From Streptococcus sp. DTU_2020_1001019_1_SI_AUS_MUR_006 (lineage in GTDB: Bacteria > Bacillota > Bacilli > Lactobacillales > Streptococcaceae): 64,000 nucleotides of DNA. Both the position numbers and the translations under genes were made by a program. This document shows, piece by piece, positions 57,161 to 64,000 of the stretch (its first letter is position 1; every line of letters starts with the position of its first letter). The stretch covers positions 1,509,501-1,573,500 of the forward strand of contig NZ_CP135436.1 of NCBI RefSeq assembly GCF_032340315.1, given 5' to 3'. The notes below the pieces were generated by a model. That model was not told where the DNA came from, searched no databases, and was given only the letters and a program-made list of their open reading frames with translations.

Positions 57161-57850
57161 ATGAAAATTTTAGTTACATCTGGTGGTACAAGCGAAGCCA
57201 TTGATCGAGTTCGCTCCATTACCAACCACTCTACTGGTAGACTTGGTAAAGTTATAACTGAGACTTTACTAAAAGCTGGTCACCAAGTTTGCCTGATTAC
57301 TACGCAACAAGCTCTAAAACCAGCATCACACTCGAATTTATCCGTTATCGAAATCAAAAACACTTCCGATTTACTCCAAGAGATGAAACGGATTGTCCCT
57401 GATTATCAAGTCTTGATCCATTCAATAGCTGTTTCTGACTACAGCCCAGTTTACATGACAGGTCTTGATCAAGTTCAAGCAAGTCAAGATTTAAGTGAGT
57501 TTTTGCATAAGAAAAATATGGAATCAAAGATCTCCTCTAAGGATGAGGTGCAAGTCCTATTTCTTAAGAAAAATCCAAAGATCATCTCTCTTGTTAAAGA
57601 ATGGAATCCAAGTATTCATCTCATTGGCTTTAAACTGCTTGTCGATGTTACTAAGGAGCATCTGATTCAAATCGCTAGAGAAAGTCTTGAAAAGAATCAA
57701 GCTGATTTGATTGTCGCTAATGACCTCACTCAGATTAATGCTGATCAACATCTGGCTTATCTAGTAGAGGAAAAAGATTATCAGATTGCTGCTAGCAAAC
57801 AAGAAATTGCTGACTTATTAGTGAAAAAAATTCAGGGATTTGATCGTTAG
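57161..57850 (+). CDS. coaB: Phosphopantothenate-cysteine ligase
   Basis: 229 residues, stand-alone CoaB rather than the CoaBC fusion, as usual in streptococci. The start ATG 57161 is the first residue of the Rossmann strand KILVTSGGTSEAIDRVRSIT. Further marks are HSTGRLGKV-like NHSTGRLGK, AVSDYSP, GFKLLVDV and LIVANDLTQI. It joins cysteine to 4-phosphopantothenate in CoA synthesis. Upstream in-frame codons would lie inside the -10 box. Confidence 0.92.
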   Translation: MKILVTSGGTSEAIDRVRSITNHSTGRLGKVITETLLKAGHQVCLITTQQALKPASHSNLSVIEIKNTSDLLQEMKRIVPDYQVLIHSIAVSDYSPVYMTGLDQVQASQDLSEFLHKKNMESKISSKDEVQVLFLKKNPKIISLVKEWNPSIHLIGFKLLVDVTKEHLIQIARESLEKNQADLIVANDLTQINADQHLAYLVEEKDYQIAASKQEIADLLVKKIQGFDR

Positions 57851-57861
57851 AAAGGAAAATT

Positions 57862-58413
57862 ATGGCTCGTATTACACTCGCTGTGACAGGCTCTATCGCC
57901 TCTTACAAGGCTGCTGATTTGGTAAGTGGCTTGAAGAAACAAGGACATTCTGTTACTGTACTTATGACCCAGGCTGCGACTGCCTTTATCCAACCTTTAA
58001 CCCTTCAAGTCTTATCTCAAAATACCGTACATCTCGATCTTATGCAGGAACCTTATCCTGATAAAGTCAATCATATCGAGCTTGGCAAAAAAACAGACTT
58101 ATTTATCCTTGCCCCTGCGACCGCTAATACGATTGCGAAAGTCGCGCACGGTTTTGCCAACAATATGGTTACTGCTACTGCTCTTGCCTTGCCACCCTAT
58201 GTTCCAAAACTAGTAGCACCTGCTATGAATACCAAAATGTATGACCATCCAGCAACTCAAACAAACTTAAAAACTTTAGAAACTTATGGTTATACAATTA
58301 TTGCTCCAAAAGAGTCCCTACTGGCCTGTGGCGATGTAGGACGCGGTGCTCTTGCTGATCTTGATACTATTTTACAACAGATAAAGGAAAAACTTCATGA
58401 ACAAACGCTCTAA
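57862..58413 (+). CDS. coaC: Phosphopantothenoylcysteine decarboxylase
   Basis: 183 residues, flavoprotein. VTGSIASYKAADLVSGLKKQ at the start (FMN binding), the active-site His in VNHIELGKK, the PAMNTKMYDHPATQTNL substrate clamp, and ACGDVGRGAL with the catalytic Cys. Acts directly after CoaB. Separated by 11 bases, with an AAAGGA RBS. Confidence 0.94.
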   Translation: MARITLAVTGSIASYKAADLVSGLKKQGHSVTVLMTQAATAFIQPLTLQVLSQNTVHLDLMQEPYPDKVNHIELGKKTDLFILAPATANTIAKVAHGFANNMVTATALALPPYVPKLVAPAMNTKMYDHPATQTNLKTLETYGYTIIAPKESLLACGDVGRGALADLDTILQQIKEKLHEQTL

Positions 58414-58960
58414 TATTGCTCCAATTGCTATCTTTTTTGCCAGCATGATCGTCATTCATCTGCTGAGTTCTATTGTCTTTAATGTCTTGCCATTTCCAAT
58501 TAAACCAACCATTGTCCATATTCCAGTCATCATTGCTAGTATCATCTACGGGCCACGAATTGGTGCCATCTTAGGTTTTTTGATGGGGATGATTAGCTTG
58601 ACAGTCAATACAATCACGATTCTCCCAACTAGCTACCTCTTCTCTCCTTTTGTACCAAACGGTAACATCTACTCCCTAGTTATTGCGATTGTACCACGCA
58701 TCCTTATTGGTTTAACTCCATACTTTGTCTATAAACTCCTCAGAAACAAGGCGGGGCTTATCTTTGCGGGAGCTCTCGGTTCACTTACTAATACTGTATT
58801 TGTACTAGGCGGAATCTTCTTCCTCTTTGGAAATGTTTTTGATGGAAATATCCAAAAACTATTAGCTACTGTTATCTCAACAAACTCTATCGCAGAACTG
58901 ATTATCTCAGCAATACTCACCCTAGTTATTGTTCCGAGACTTGAAAAAATCAAAAAATAA
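58397..58960 (+). CDS. ECF transporter S component, probably for pantothenate or a precursor
   Basis: 187 residues, about five to six hydrophobic helices (IAIFFASMIVIHLLSSIVFN; IIASIIYGPRIGAILGFLMG; AGLIFAGALGSLTNTVFVLG; IAELIISAILTLVIV). S components bind the substrate for shared EcfAAT modules encoded elsewhere. It overlaps coaC by 17 bases, and this context points to pantothenate uptake. Substrate is inferred. Confidence 0.85.
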   Translation: MNKRSNIAPIAIFFASMIVIHLLSSIVFNVLPFPIKPTIVHIPVIIASIIYGPRIGAILGFLMGMISLTVNTITILPTSYLFSPFVPNGNIYSLVIAIVPRILIGLTPYFVYKLLRNKAGLIFAGALGSLTNTVFVLGGIFFLFGNVFDGNIQKLLATVISTNSIAELIISAILTLVIVPRLEKIKK

Positions 58961-58990
58961 GAGGTCGGGAAAATCCCGACCTCGATTTTT
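58961..58990 (+). terminator. Terminator of coaB-coaC-ECF operon
   Basis: Perfect 10-bp stem GAGGTCGGGA (58961-58970) with TCCCGACCTC (58974-58983), then GATTTTTATTT. Confidence 0.85.
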
Positions 58991-59159
58991 ATTTGCGCTG
59001 AAGATCTGCTCCAGCATTTAGTGAATCTTAAAGAGTCAAAAAAGCCTTTGAAACAATATTTTTCTCTATCTAAAAGCATAATTGTGAAGATTAACGAATA
59101 TGAGAAAAAGGTTCAAACTTGATAAAATCTTTACTTTCCCACAGCCTTTTATCTACTTA

Positions 59160-59798
59160 TTATTGGGCAAGACGTGCTTCTTCTAAAATCTTTTCAATCT
59201 TTGTTGTTAGCAAATCAATAGCTACTGTATTGGTCACTCCTTCTGGAATAACGATATCTGCATAACGCTTTGTTGGCTCAATAAATTGATGATACATGGG
59301 TTTTACCACACCAAGATACTGGTCAATAACGCTATCCAGACTACGACCACGCTCTTCCATATCACGTTTAATACGGCGAATGATACGAACATCATCATCT
59401 GTATCTACAAAAATCTTGATATCCATCAAATCACGAAGTCGTTTGTCCTCCAAAACCAGGATTCCTTCAACGATAAAAACATCTTGAGGTTCTTGACGGT
59501 AAGTTTTAGAACTTCTGGTGTGGGCAGCATAATCATAGGTAGGAATGTCTACAGGACGACCTGCCAACAATTCTTTGATTTGCTCAATCATCAAATCAGT
59601 ATCAAAAGCAAAAGGATGGTCATAGTTGGTCTTAATACGCTCTTCAAAGGTTAGATGAGATTGATCTTTATAGTAGGAATCATGCTCAATCATAGAGATT
59701 TTTTCATTTGGAAAATGCGACAAGATTGCTTTAGATACGCTTGTCTTTCCTCCTCCAGATCCACCTGTTACTCCGATAATGATTGGTCTATTTTGCAT
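59160..59798 (-). CDS. udk: Uridine kinase
   Basis: 212 residues from [21 protein letters not shown] 59798, with AGGAGG five bases upstream; the long upstream extension of the frame is rejected. P-loop [14 protein letters not shown], the lid region [16 protein letters not shown] and [12 protein letters not shown]. It phosphorylates uridine and cytidine in pyrimidine salvage. Monocistronic. Confidence 0.95.
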   Translation of the reverse strand: MQNRPIIIGVTGGSGGGKTSVSKAILSHFPNEKISMIEHDSYYKDQSHLTFEERIKTNYDHPFAFDTDLMIEQIKELLAGRPVDIPTYDYAAHTRSSKTYRQEPQDVFIVEGILVLEDKRLRDLMDIKIFVDTDDDVRIIRRIKRDMEERGRSLDSVIDQYLGVVKPMYHQFIEPTKRYADIVIPEGVTNTVAIDLLTTKIEKILEEARLAQ

Positions 59799-59922
59799 TG
59801 TAGCCTCCTTGTTTTTTCCCTTGTCTATTTTACCATATTTTTGATAAATTTTACAGATGGAGTTTTCTACAAAATAGAAGAAAAAATCCTCATAGCCAGA
59901 AGCTACAAGGATTTGTAGTTGA

Positions 59923-61656
59923 TTAATCGAAGTTAACGTATTCTTTAGAAAGTTCAAGAACTTCTTCCATTGTTGAACATTCAGTAAGAGCACGGTTAGC
60001 GTATTCTTGCATTTTAGCAGTGTCGAGTTTCTTCATCAAGCTACGTGTACGAAGTACAGATGTTGCTGACATAGAGAACTCATCCAAGCCCATTCCGACA
60101 AGAAGTGGAACAGCTGTTTGGTCACCAGCCATTTCACCACACATACCAGCCCATTTACCTTCAGCGTGAGCTGCTTTGATAACGTTGTTGATCAAACGAA
60201 GGATTGATGGGTTGTATGGTTGATAAAGGTATGAAACTTGTTCGTTCATACGGTCTGCCGCCATTGTGTATTGGATCAAGTCGTTTGTACCAATTGAGAA
60301 GAAGTCAACTTCTTTTGCAAATTGGTCTGCAAGCATAGCTGCTGCAGGAATTTCGATCATGATACCAACTTGGATGTCATCCGCAACTGCAACACCTTCA
60401 GCAAGAAGGTTAGCTTTTTCTTCATCGAAGACTGCTTTAGCTGCACGGAATTCTTTCAAAAGCGCAACCATCGGGAACATGATACGCAATTGACCGTGTA
60501 CAGAAGCACGAAGAAGAGCACGGATTTGAGTGCGGAACATTGCATCTCCTGTTTCAGAGATAGAGATACGAAGAGCACGGAATCCAAGGAATGGGTTCAT
60601 TTCATGTGGCATATCGAAGTAAGGAAGTTCCTTGTCACCACCGATATCCATTGTACGGACAACAACTGGTTTACCGTTCATTCCTTCAAGAACAGCCTTG
60701 TATGCTTCGTACTGCTCGTCTTCAGTTGGGAAGTCTTGAGAATCCATGTACAAGAACTCTGTACGGTAAAGACCGACAGCTTCTGCACCGTTATCATTAA
60801 CACCTTCAACGTCTTTCGGAGTACCAATGTTTGCAGCCAATTCGAAGTGTTTACCGTCAGCAGTAACTGTTTGAGCATCCTTCAAGAGTGCCCATTCAGC
60901 TTTTTGTTGAGCGTAAGCTTCACCAGCTGCTTTAAACTCAGCCGCTTGTTCTTCAGTAGGGTTGATAATCACTTCACCTGTAATACCATTAACGGCAAGT
61001 AGGTCACCATCTTTAACGATTTCAGTGATATTATTTGTACCCAAAACTGCAGCGATTTCAAGTGTACGAGCCATGATAGCTGAGTGACTTGTACGACCAC
61101 CAATGTTTGTTACAAAAGCTTTTACAAAGTTTTTGTCCAATTGAGCTGTATCAGATGGAGTCAAGTCGTGAGCAATCACGATTACTTCTTCATTGATAGA
61201 AGCTGGGTTTGGCAATTTTTTACCAAGGAGGTTAGCTAATACACGTTTTGTTACGTCGCGGATATCCGCTGCACGTTCTTGCATATATGGGTTGTCTTCC
61301 ATGCCTTCAAAGATTGTGATAAACATGTCTGTAACTTCTTTCAGACCTGCTTCTGCATTCACTTTCTTAGCACGGATAGTTTCTTTGATTTGACCGATCA
61401 ATTCAGGGTCAGCAAGAACCATCAAGTGGGCGTCAAATACTTGTGCCGCTTCTTCACCAAGCGTACCTACAGCCTTCTCGCGGATAAGAGAAAGCTCGTT
61501 TTGAGAAGCTTCAAGAGCAACATCCAAACGAGCCTCTTCTGCATTTGTATCTTCGACTGTAACAGTCTCGAATGATAAATCCGGTTGAACGAGTAGATAT
61601 GCTTTTGCAACTGCAACACCGTCAGATGCTGCGATTCCTTTAAGCATTTCTGTCAT
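59923..61656 (-). CDS. ptsI: PTS enzyme I (phosphoenolpyruvate-protein phosphotransferase)
   Basis: 577 residues from ATG 61656 ([13 protein letters not shown]). This start overlaps the ptsH stop and leaves only one base behind AAGGA; the ATG three codons later (61647) has a ten-base spacing and is a real alternative. N-terminal HPr-binding domain; phosphoryl His191 in [23 protein letters not shown]-binding C-terminal domain with Cys in [17 protein letters not shown]. It transfers phosphate from PEP to HPr. Confidence 0.97.
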   Translation of the reverse strand: MTEMLKGIAASDGVAVAKAYLLVQPDLSFETVTVEDTNAEEARLDVALEASQNELSLIREKAVGTLGEEAAQVFDAHLMVLADPELIGQIKETIRAKKVNAEAGLKEVTDMFITIFEGMEDNPYMQERAADIRDVTKRVLANLLGKKLPNPASINEEVIVIAHDLTPSDTAQLDKNFVKAFVTNIGGRTSHSAIMARTLEIAAVLGTNNITEIVKDGDLLAVNGITGEVIINPTEEQAAEFKAAGEAYAQQKAEWALLKDAQTVTADGKHFELAANIGTPKDVEGVNDNGAEAVGLYRTEFLYMDSQDFPTEDEQYEAYKAVLEGMNGKPVVVRTMDIGGDKELPYFDMPHEMNPFLGFRALRISISETGDAMFRTQIRALLRASVHGQLRIMFPMVALLKEFRAAKAVFDEEKANLLAEGVAVADDIQVGIMIEIPAAAMLADQFAKEVDFFSIGTNDLIQYTMAADRMNEQVSYLYQPYNPSILRLINNVIKAAHAEGKWAGMCGEMAGDQTAVPLLVGMGLDEFSMSATSVLRTRSLMKKLDTAKMQEYANRALTECSTMEEVLELSKEYVNFD

Positions 61657-61660
61657 TTCC

Positions 61661-61924
61661 TTATGCCAATCCTTCTTTTTCCATTGTTTCTGAGATTGCA
61701 GCGATAGCGTCATCAGCGTCTGCACCTTCAGCAGTGATTGTAACGTCAGCACCTTGACCAACACCAAGGCTCATTACACCCATGATAGATTTAAGGTTAA
61801 CTGATTTACCTTTGTACTCAAGAGTGATATCTGAAGCAAATTTGCTAGCTGTTTGTACCAACAATGTTGCTGGACGTGCGTGAATACCTGTTTCTGCCAC
61901 TACGTGGAAATCTTTAGAAGCCAT
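61661..61924 (-). CDS. ptsH: PTS phosphocarrier protein HPr
   Basis: 87 residues from ATG 61924. His15 in ETGIHARPA receives phosphate from enzyme I; Ser46 in [11 protein letters not shown] is the HPr kinase site used with CcpA in catabolite control. AAAGGAGAG upstream. First gene of ptsH-ptsI. Confidence 0.98.
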   Translation of the reverse strand: MASKDFHVVAETGIHARPATLLVQTASKFASDITLEYKGKSVNLKSIMGVMSLGVGQGADVTITAEGADADDAIAAISETMEKEGLA

Positions 61925-61988
61925 AGTTTGACTCTCCTTTAATAGTTTTCTTGTTGAGTTACATATCTGATAACCCTTACAATTTAGT

Positions 61989-62017
61989 ATTATATCACCT
62001 TCATTGATATTTTTCAA
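61989..62017 (-). promoter_or_regulatory. ptsHI promoter
   Basis: Minus strand: -35 TTGAAA (62012-62017), 17-bp spacer, extended -10 TGATATAAT (TATAAT at 61989-61994). The leader is about 60 bases. Confidence 0.75.
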
Positions 62018-62158
62018 GTATTTTATGGACTTTCTTCAATTTCCTTTCAGATAACTTGCTGAAAATCTTCTATTAAATTTAGCAAAACACAGTATGTAGT
62101 TTTTGTCGAGACACCTATAATGAAATCATTGCTTTTTCTGTAATTATTTTTTAATACT

Positions 62159-62216
62159 ACACTATATATTGTGTTTGTTGGTAAAATCAGTAAAATAAGT
62201 ACACAAGATTTAGTTT
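62159..62216 (+). promoter_or_regulatory. NrdR box pair upstream of nrdH
   Basis: ACACTATATATTGTGT (62159-62174) is a near-perfect palindromic NrdR box. A weaker second match, ACACAAGATTTAGTTT (62201-62216), starts 42 bp later. Both lie upstream of the promoter. NrdR represses ribonucleotide reductase genes when dATP is high. Confidence 0.75.
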
Positions 62217-62224
62217 TAGAAAGT

Positions 62225-62252
62225 TGACAAAGTTTTTTTTTCTGATATACTA
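62225..62252 (+). promoter_or_regulatory. nrdH promoter
   Basis: -35 TTGACA (62225-62230), 16-bp spacer, -10 TATACT (62247-62252). Confidence 0.75.
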
Positions 62253-62287
62253 AGAAAGTAATAAATTTTTAAAGAGGAGTTACAGAA

Positions 62288-62506
62288 ATGGTAACCGTAT
62301 ATTCTAAAAACAACTGTGTCCAATGTAAAATGACGAAACGTTTTTTAGACAGTAATAATGTTGAATATAAAGAAATCAATCTTGATGAACAACCTGAATA
62401 CATTGATCAAGTAAAAGAGCTTGGCTTTAGTGCTGCTCCTATTATTCAGACACCGACAGAAGTTTTCTCTGGTTTCCAACCAGGTAAACTTAAACAACTT
62501 GCTTAA
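62288..62506 (+). CDS. nrdH: Glutaredoxin-like NrdH redoxin
   Basis: 72 residues. Redox motif CVQC at residues 10-13 in VYSKNNCVQCKMTKRFLD; APIIQTPTEVFSGFQPGKLK follows the cis-Pro pattern. It delivers electrons to the class Ib reductase NrdEF. AGAGGAG RBS. nrdE follows after 68 bases. Confidence 0.96.
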   Translation: MVTVYSKNNCVQCKMTKRFLDSNNVEYKEINLDEQPEYIDQVKELGFSAAPIIQTPTEVFSGFQPGKLKQLA

Positions 62507-62520
62507 GAATCAGGACAAAA

Positions 62521-62552
62521 GCTTCTATGTCTACCTTAGAAGCCTTTCTTTT
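62521..62552 (+). terminator. Hairpin between nrdH and nrdE
   Basis: GCTTCTA (62521-62527) pairs with TAGAAGC (62537-62543), followed by CTTTCTTTTG. A weak terminator or attenuator that could give more nrdH than nrdE transcript. Confidence 0.5.
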
Positions 62553-62574
62553 GTAATTAGATAAAGGATTTTTT

Positions 62575-64000
62575 ATGGGATTAAAACAACTTGAAGATGT
62601 GACTTACTTCCGTCTTAATAATGAAATTAACCGTCCTGTTAATGGACAAATCATGCTTCACAAGGACAAGGAAGCTTTAGAAGCTTTCTTTAAAGAAAAT
62701 GTTGTACCTAATACAATGGTTTTTCATTCAATTACGGATAAAATTAATTTCCTCATTGAACATAACTATATTGAAACAGCATTTATCAAGAAATACCGTC
62801 CAGAATTTTTGGAAGAACTATCTCAATTTATTAAAGATCAAAACTTCCAATTTAAGTCTTTCATGGCTGCCTATAAATTCTATAATCAATATGCTTTGAA
62901 GACTAATGATGGGGAATACTATCTTGAAAGCATGGAAGACCGTGTCTTCTTTAACGCTCTTTATTTCGCAGATGGTGATGAAGCGATTGCTATTGATATC
63001 GCTAATGAAATTATCCACCAACGTTATCAACCTGCTACTCCTTCTTTCTTGAATGCAGGTCGTGCGCGTCGTGGCGAATTGGTATCGTGCTTCTTGATCC
63101 AGGTAACAGATGATATGAACTCTATCGGACGTTCTATCAACTCAGCTCTTCAACTTTCACGTATCGGTGGCGGTGTCGGAATTTCCCTCAGTAACCTTCG
63201 TGAAGCTGGAGCTCCTATTAAAGGCTATGAGGGTGCTGCTTCTGGTGTCGTACCAGTTATGAAGCTTTTCGAAGATAGCTTCTCTTACTCTAACCAACTC
63301 GGTCAACGTCAAGGTGCTGGGGTTGTTTATCTCAATGTCTTCCACCCAGACATCATCGCCTTCCTTTCAACTAAGAAGGAAAATGCGGATGAAAAAGTGC
63401 GTGTCAAGACCCTTTCACTTGGTGTTGTTGTACCAGATAAATTCTACGAATTGGCTCGCAAAAATGAAGAAATGTACCTCTTCAGCCCTTACTCTGTAGA
63501 GCTTGAATACGGCGTGCCATTTAACTACATCGACATCACAGAAAAATACGATGAATTAGTAGCAAATCCAAACATCCGTAAGACAAAAATCAAGGCGCGT
63601 GATTTGGAAACTGAGATTTCTAAATTGCAACAAGAATCTGGTTACCCTTATGTGGTCAACATTGATACAGCCAACCGTGCAAATCCAGTTGATGGTAAGA
63701 TCATCATGAGTAACTTGTGTTCTGAGATTCTTCAAGTCCAAGAACCAAGTCTTATCAACGATGCTCAAGAATTCCTTAAAATGGGGACTGATGTCTCATG
63801 TAACCTTGGTTCAACAAACGTAGTCAACATGATGACGTCACCTGACTTTGGTCGTTCTATCCGTGCTATGGTTCGTGCCCTTACTTTCGTAACAGATAGT
63901 TCACACATCGTTGCTGTACCGACTATCGACCACGGAAATAGTCAAGCTCATACCTTTGGTCTTGGTGCCATGGGACTTCACAGCTACCTTGCCCAACAAT
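62575..64000 (+). CDS. nrdE: Class Ib ribonucleoside-diphosphate reductase alpha subunit (5' part)
   Basis: Open from ATG 62575 (AAAGGA six bases upstream) to the window end; 475 residues visible of about 720. Visible are the first active-site Cys in GELVSCFLIQVTDD (about 180), the loop GGGVGISLSNLREAGAP and the catalytic region MSNLCSEILQVQ plus SCNLGSTNVVNM. It reduces ribonucleotides with NrdF and NrdH. The C-terminal Cys tail is outside the window. Confidence 0.96.
   Translation, partial: MGLKQLEDVTYFRLNNEINRPVNGQIMLHKDKEALEAFFKENVVPNTMVFHSITDKINFLIEHNYIETAFIKKYRPEFLEELSQFIKDQNFQFKSFMAAYKFYNQYALKTNDGEYYLESMEDRVFFNALYFADGDEAIAIDIANEIIHQRYQPATPSFLNAGRARRGELVSCFLIQVTDDMNSIGRSINSALQLSRIGGGVGISLSNLREAGAPIKGYEGAASGVVPVMKLFEDSFSYSNQLGQRQGAGVVYLNVFHPDIIAFLSTKKENADEKVRVKTLSLGVVVPDKFYELARKNEEMYLFSPYSVELEYGVPFNYIDITEKYDELVANPNIRKTKIKARDLETEISKLQQESGYPYVVNIDTANRANPVDGKIIMSNLCSEILQVQEPSLINDAQEFLKMGTDVSCNLGSTNVVNMMTSPDFGRSIRAMVRALTFVTDSSHIVAVPTIDHGNSQAHTFGLGAMGLHSYLAQQ

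Noticed and set aside
59799..59993. 65-residue N-terminal extension of udk
   Set aside because: AGGAGG sits just before the ATG at 59798, where the conserved protein begins; the extension has no RBS or homology.
60322..61002. 226-residue plus-strand frame inside ptsI
   Set aside because: It is antisense to a highly conserved enzyme, with Cys/Phe/Ser-rich nonsense composition and no RBS. It is a shadow of biased codon use.

Overview
The window looks like a chromosome segment of a mitis-group Streptococcus that decorates its wall with phosphocholine (S. mitis, S. oralis, S. infantis or a close relative). The reasons are low GC content; strong similarity, as I remember the sequences, to pneumococcal proteins (Prs2, RelQ, RexAB, XerS, the Aco complex, NrdHE, PtsHI); a LytB-type glucosaminidase with choline-binding repeats; and a 108-bp element that looks like a RUP (the pneumococcal MITE of the IS630 type). 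I see no rRNA, tRNA, CRISPR array, prophage or complete insertion sequence. Species-level placement is not possible from sequence reading alone.

Layout. 1-8.7 kb: the end of an ABC permease, a RUP between terminators, a VIT1-family transporter, an O-acetylhomoserine sulfhydrylase, radC, and a minus-strand run with a glutamine amidotransferase, Rex, a cysteine desulfurase group and prs2. 8.8-17.8 kb, all plus: relQ-ppnK-rluD-pta, a RelBE-like toxin-antitoxin pair, a HAD phosphatase, ung-mutX-pyrC, a small Cys-rich protein and a MATE exporter. 17.9-24.2 kb: a 2-oxoacid (acetoin or pyruvate) dehydrogenase operon, acoA-acoB-acoC-acoL-lplA, interrupted by a 423-base structured non-coding stretch. 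24.3-25.4 kb: xerS with its recombination site dif_SL, so this is the replication terminus. The dominant gene direction switches here, from plus on the left to minus on the right, as expected where two forks meet.

25.7-43.8 kb, all minus: a ClC transporter, rnhB-rbgA, an Imm40-like immunity protein, LytB, a three-gene glycosyltransferase/glycosidase/membrane-protein operon, a YkgJ-type cysteine-cluster protein, a zinc-motif protein, rexA-rexB and a CPBP protease. 44-64 kb, mixed: a Cof-type phosphatase, pcrA, mtnN/NUDIX/glmU, a GH25 lysozyme, a DUF368 (PopT-like) gene with ybaK and a phosphatase, lysS, fhs, coaB-coaC with an ECF S component, udk, ptsH-ptsI, and nrdH with the start of nrdE behind an NrdR box.

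How the parts fit: lplA lies directly behind the complex whose lipoyl domain it should charge, and here that domain is on E3 and missing from E2. Rex carries a likely operator in its own promoter. XerS probably acts at the site that also holds its -35 box. The most unusual items are (1) two tandem RNA-like units between acoB and acoC that keep the same helices with different sequences, (2) a family of 20-bp palindromes, TACATAA-N6-TTATGTA, clustered within about 15 kb around dif_SL, (3) the GT2-GtrA / phosphodiester glycosidase / 4-TM operon, and (4) two genes (coaB and the GH25 gene) that look leaderless.
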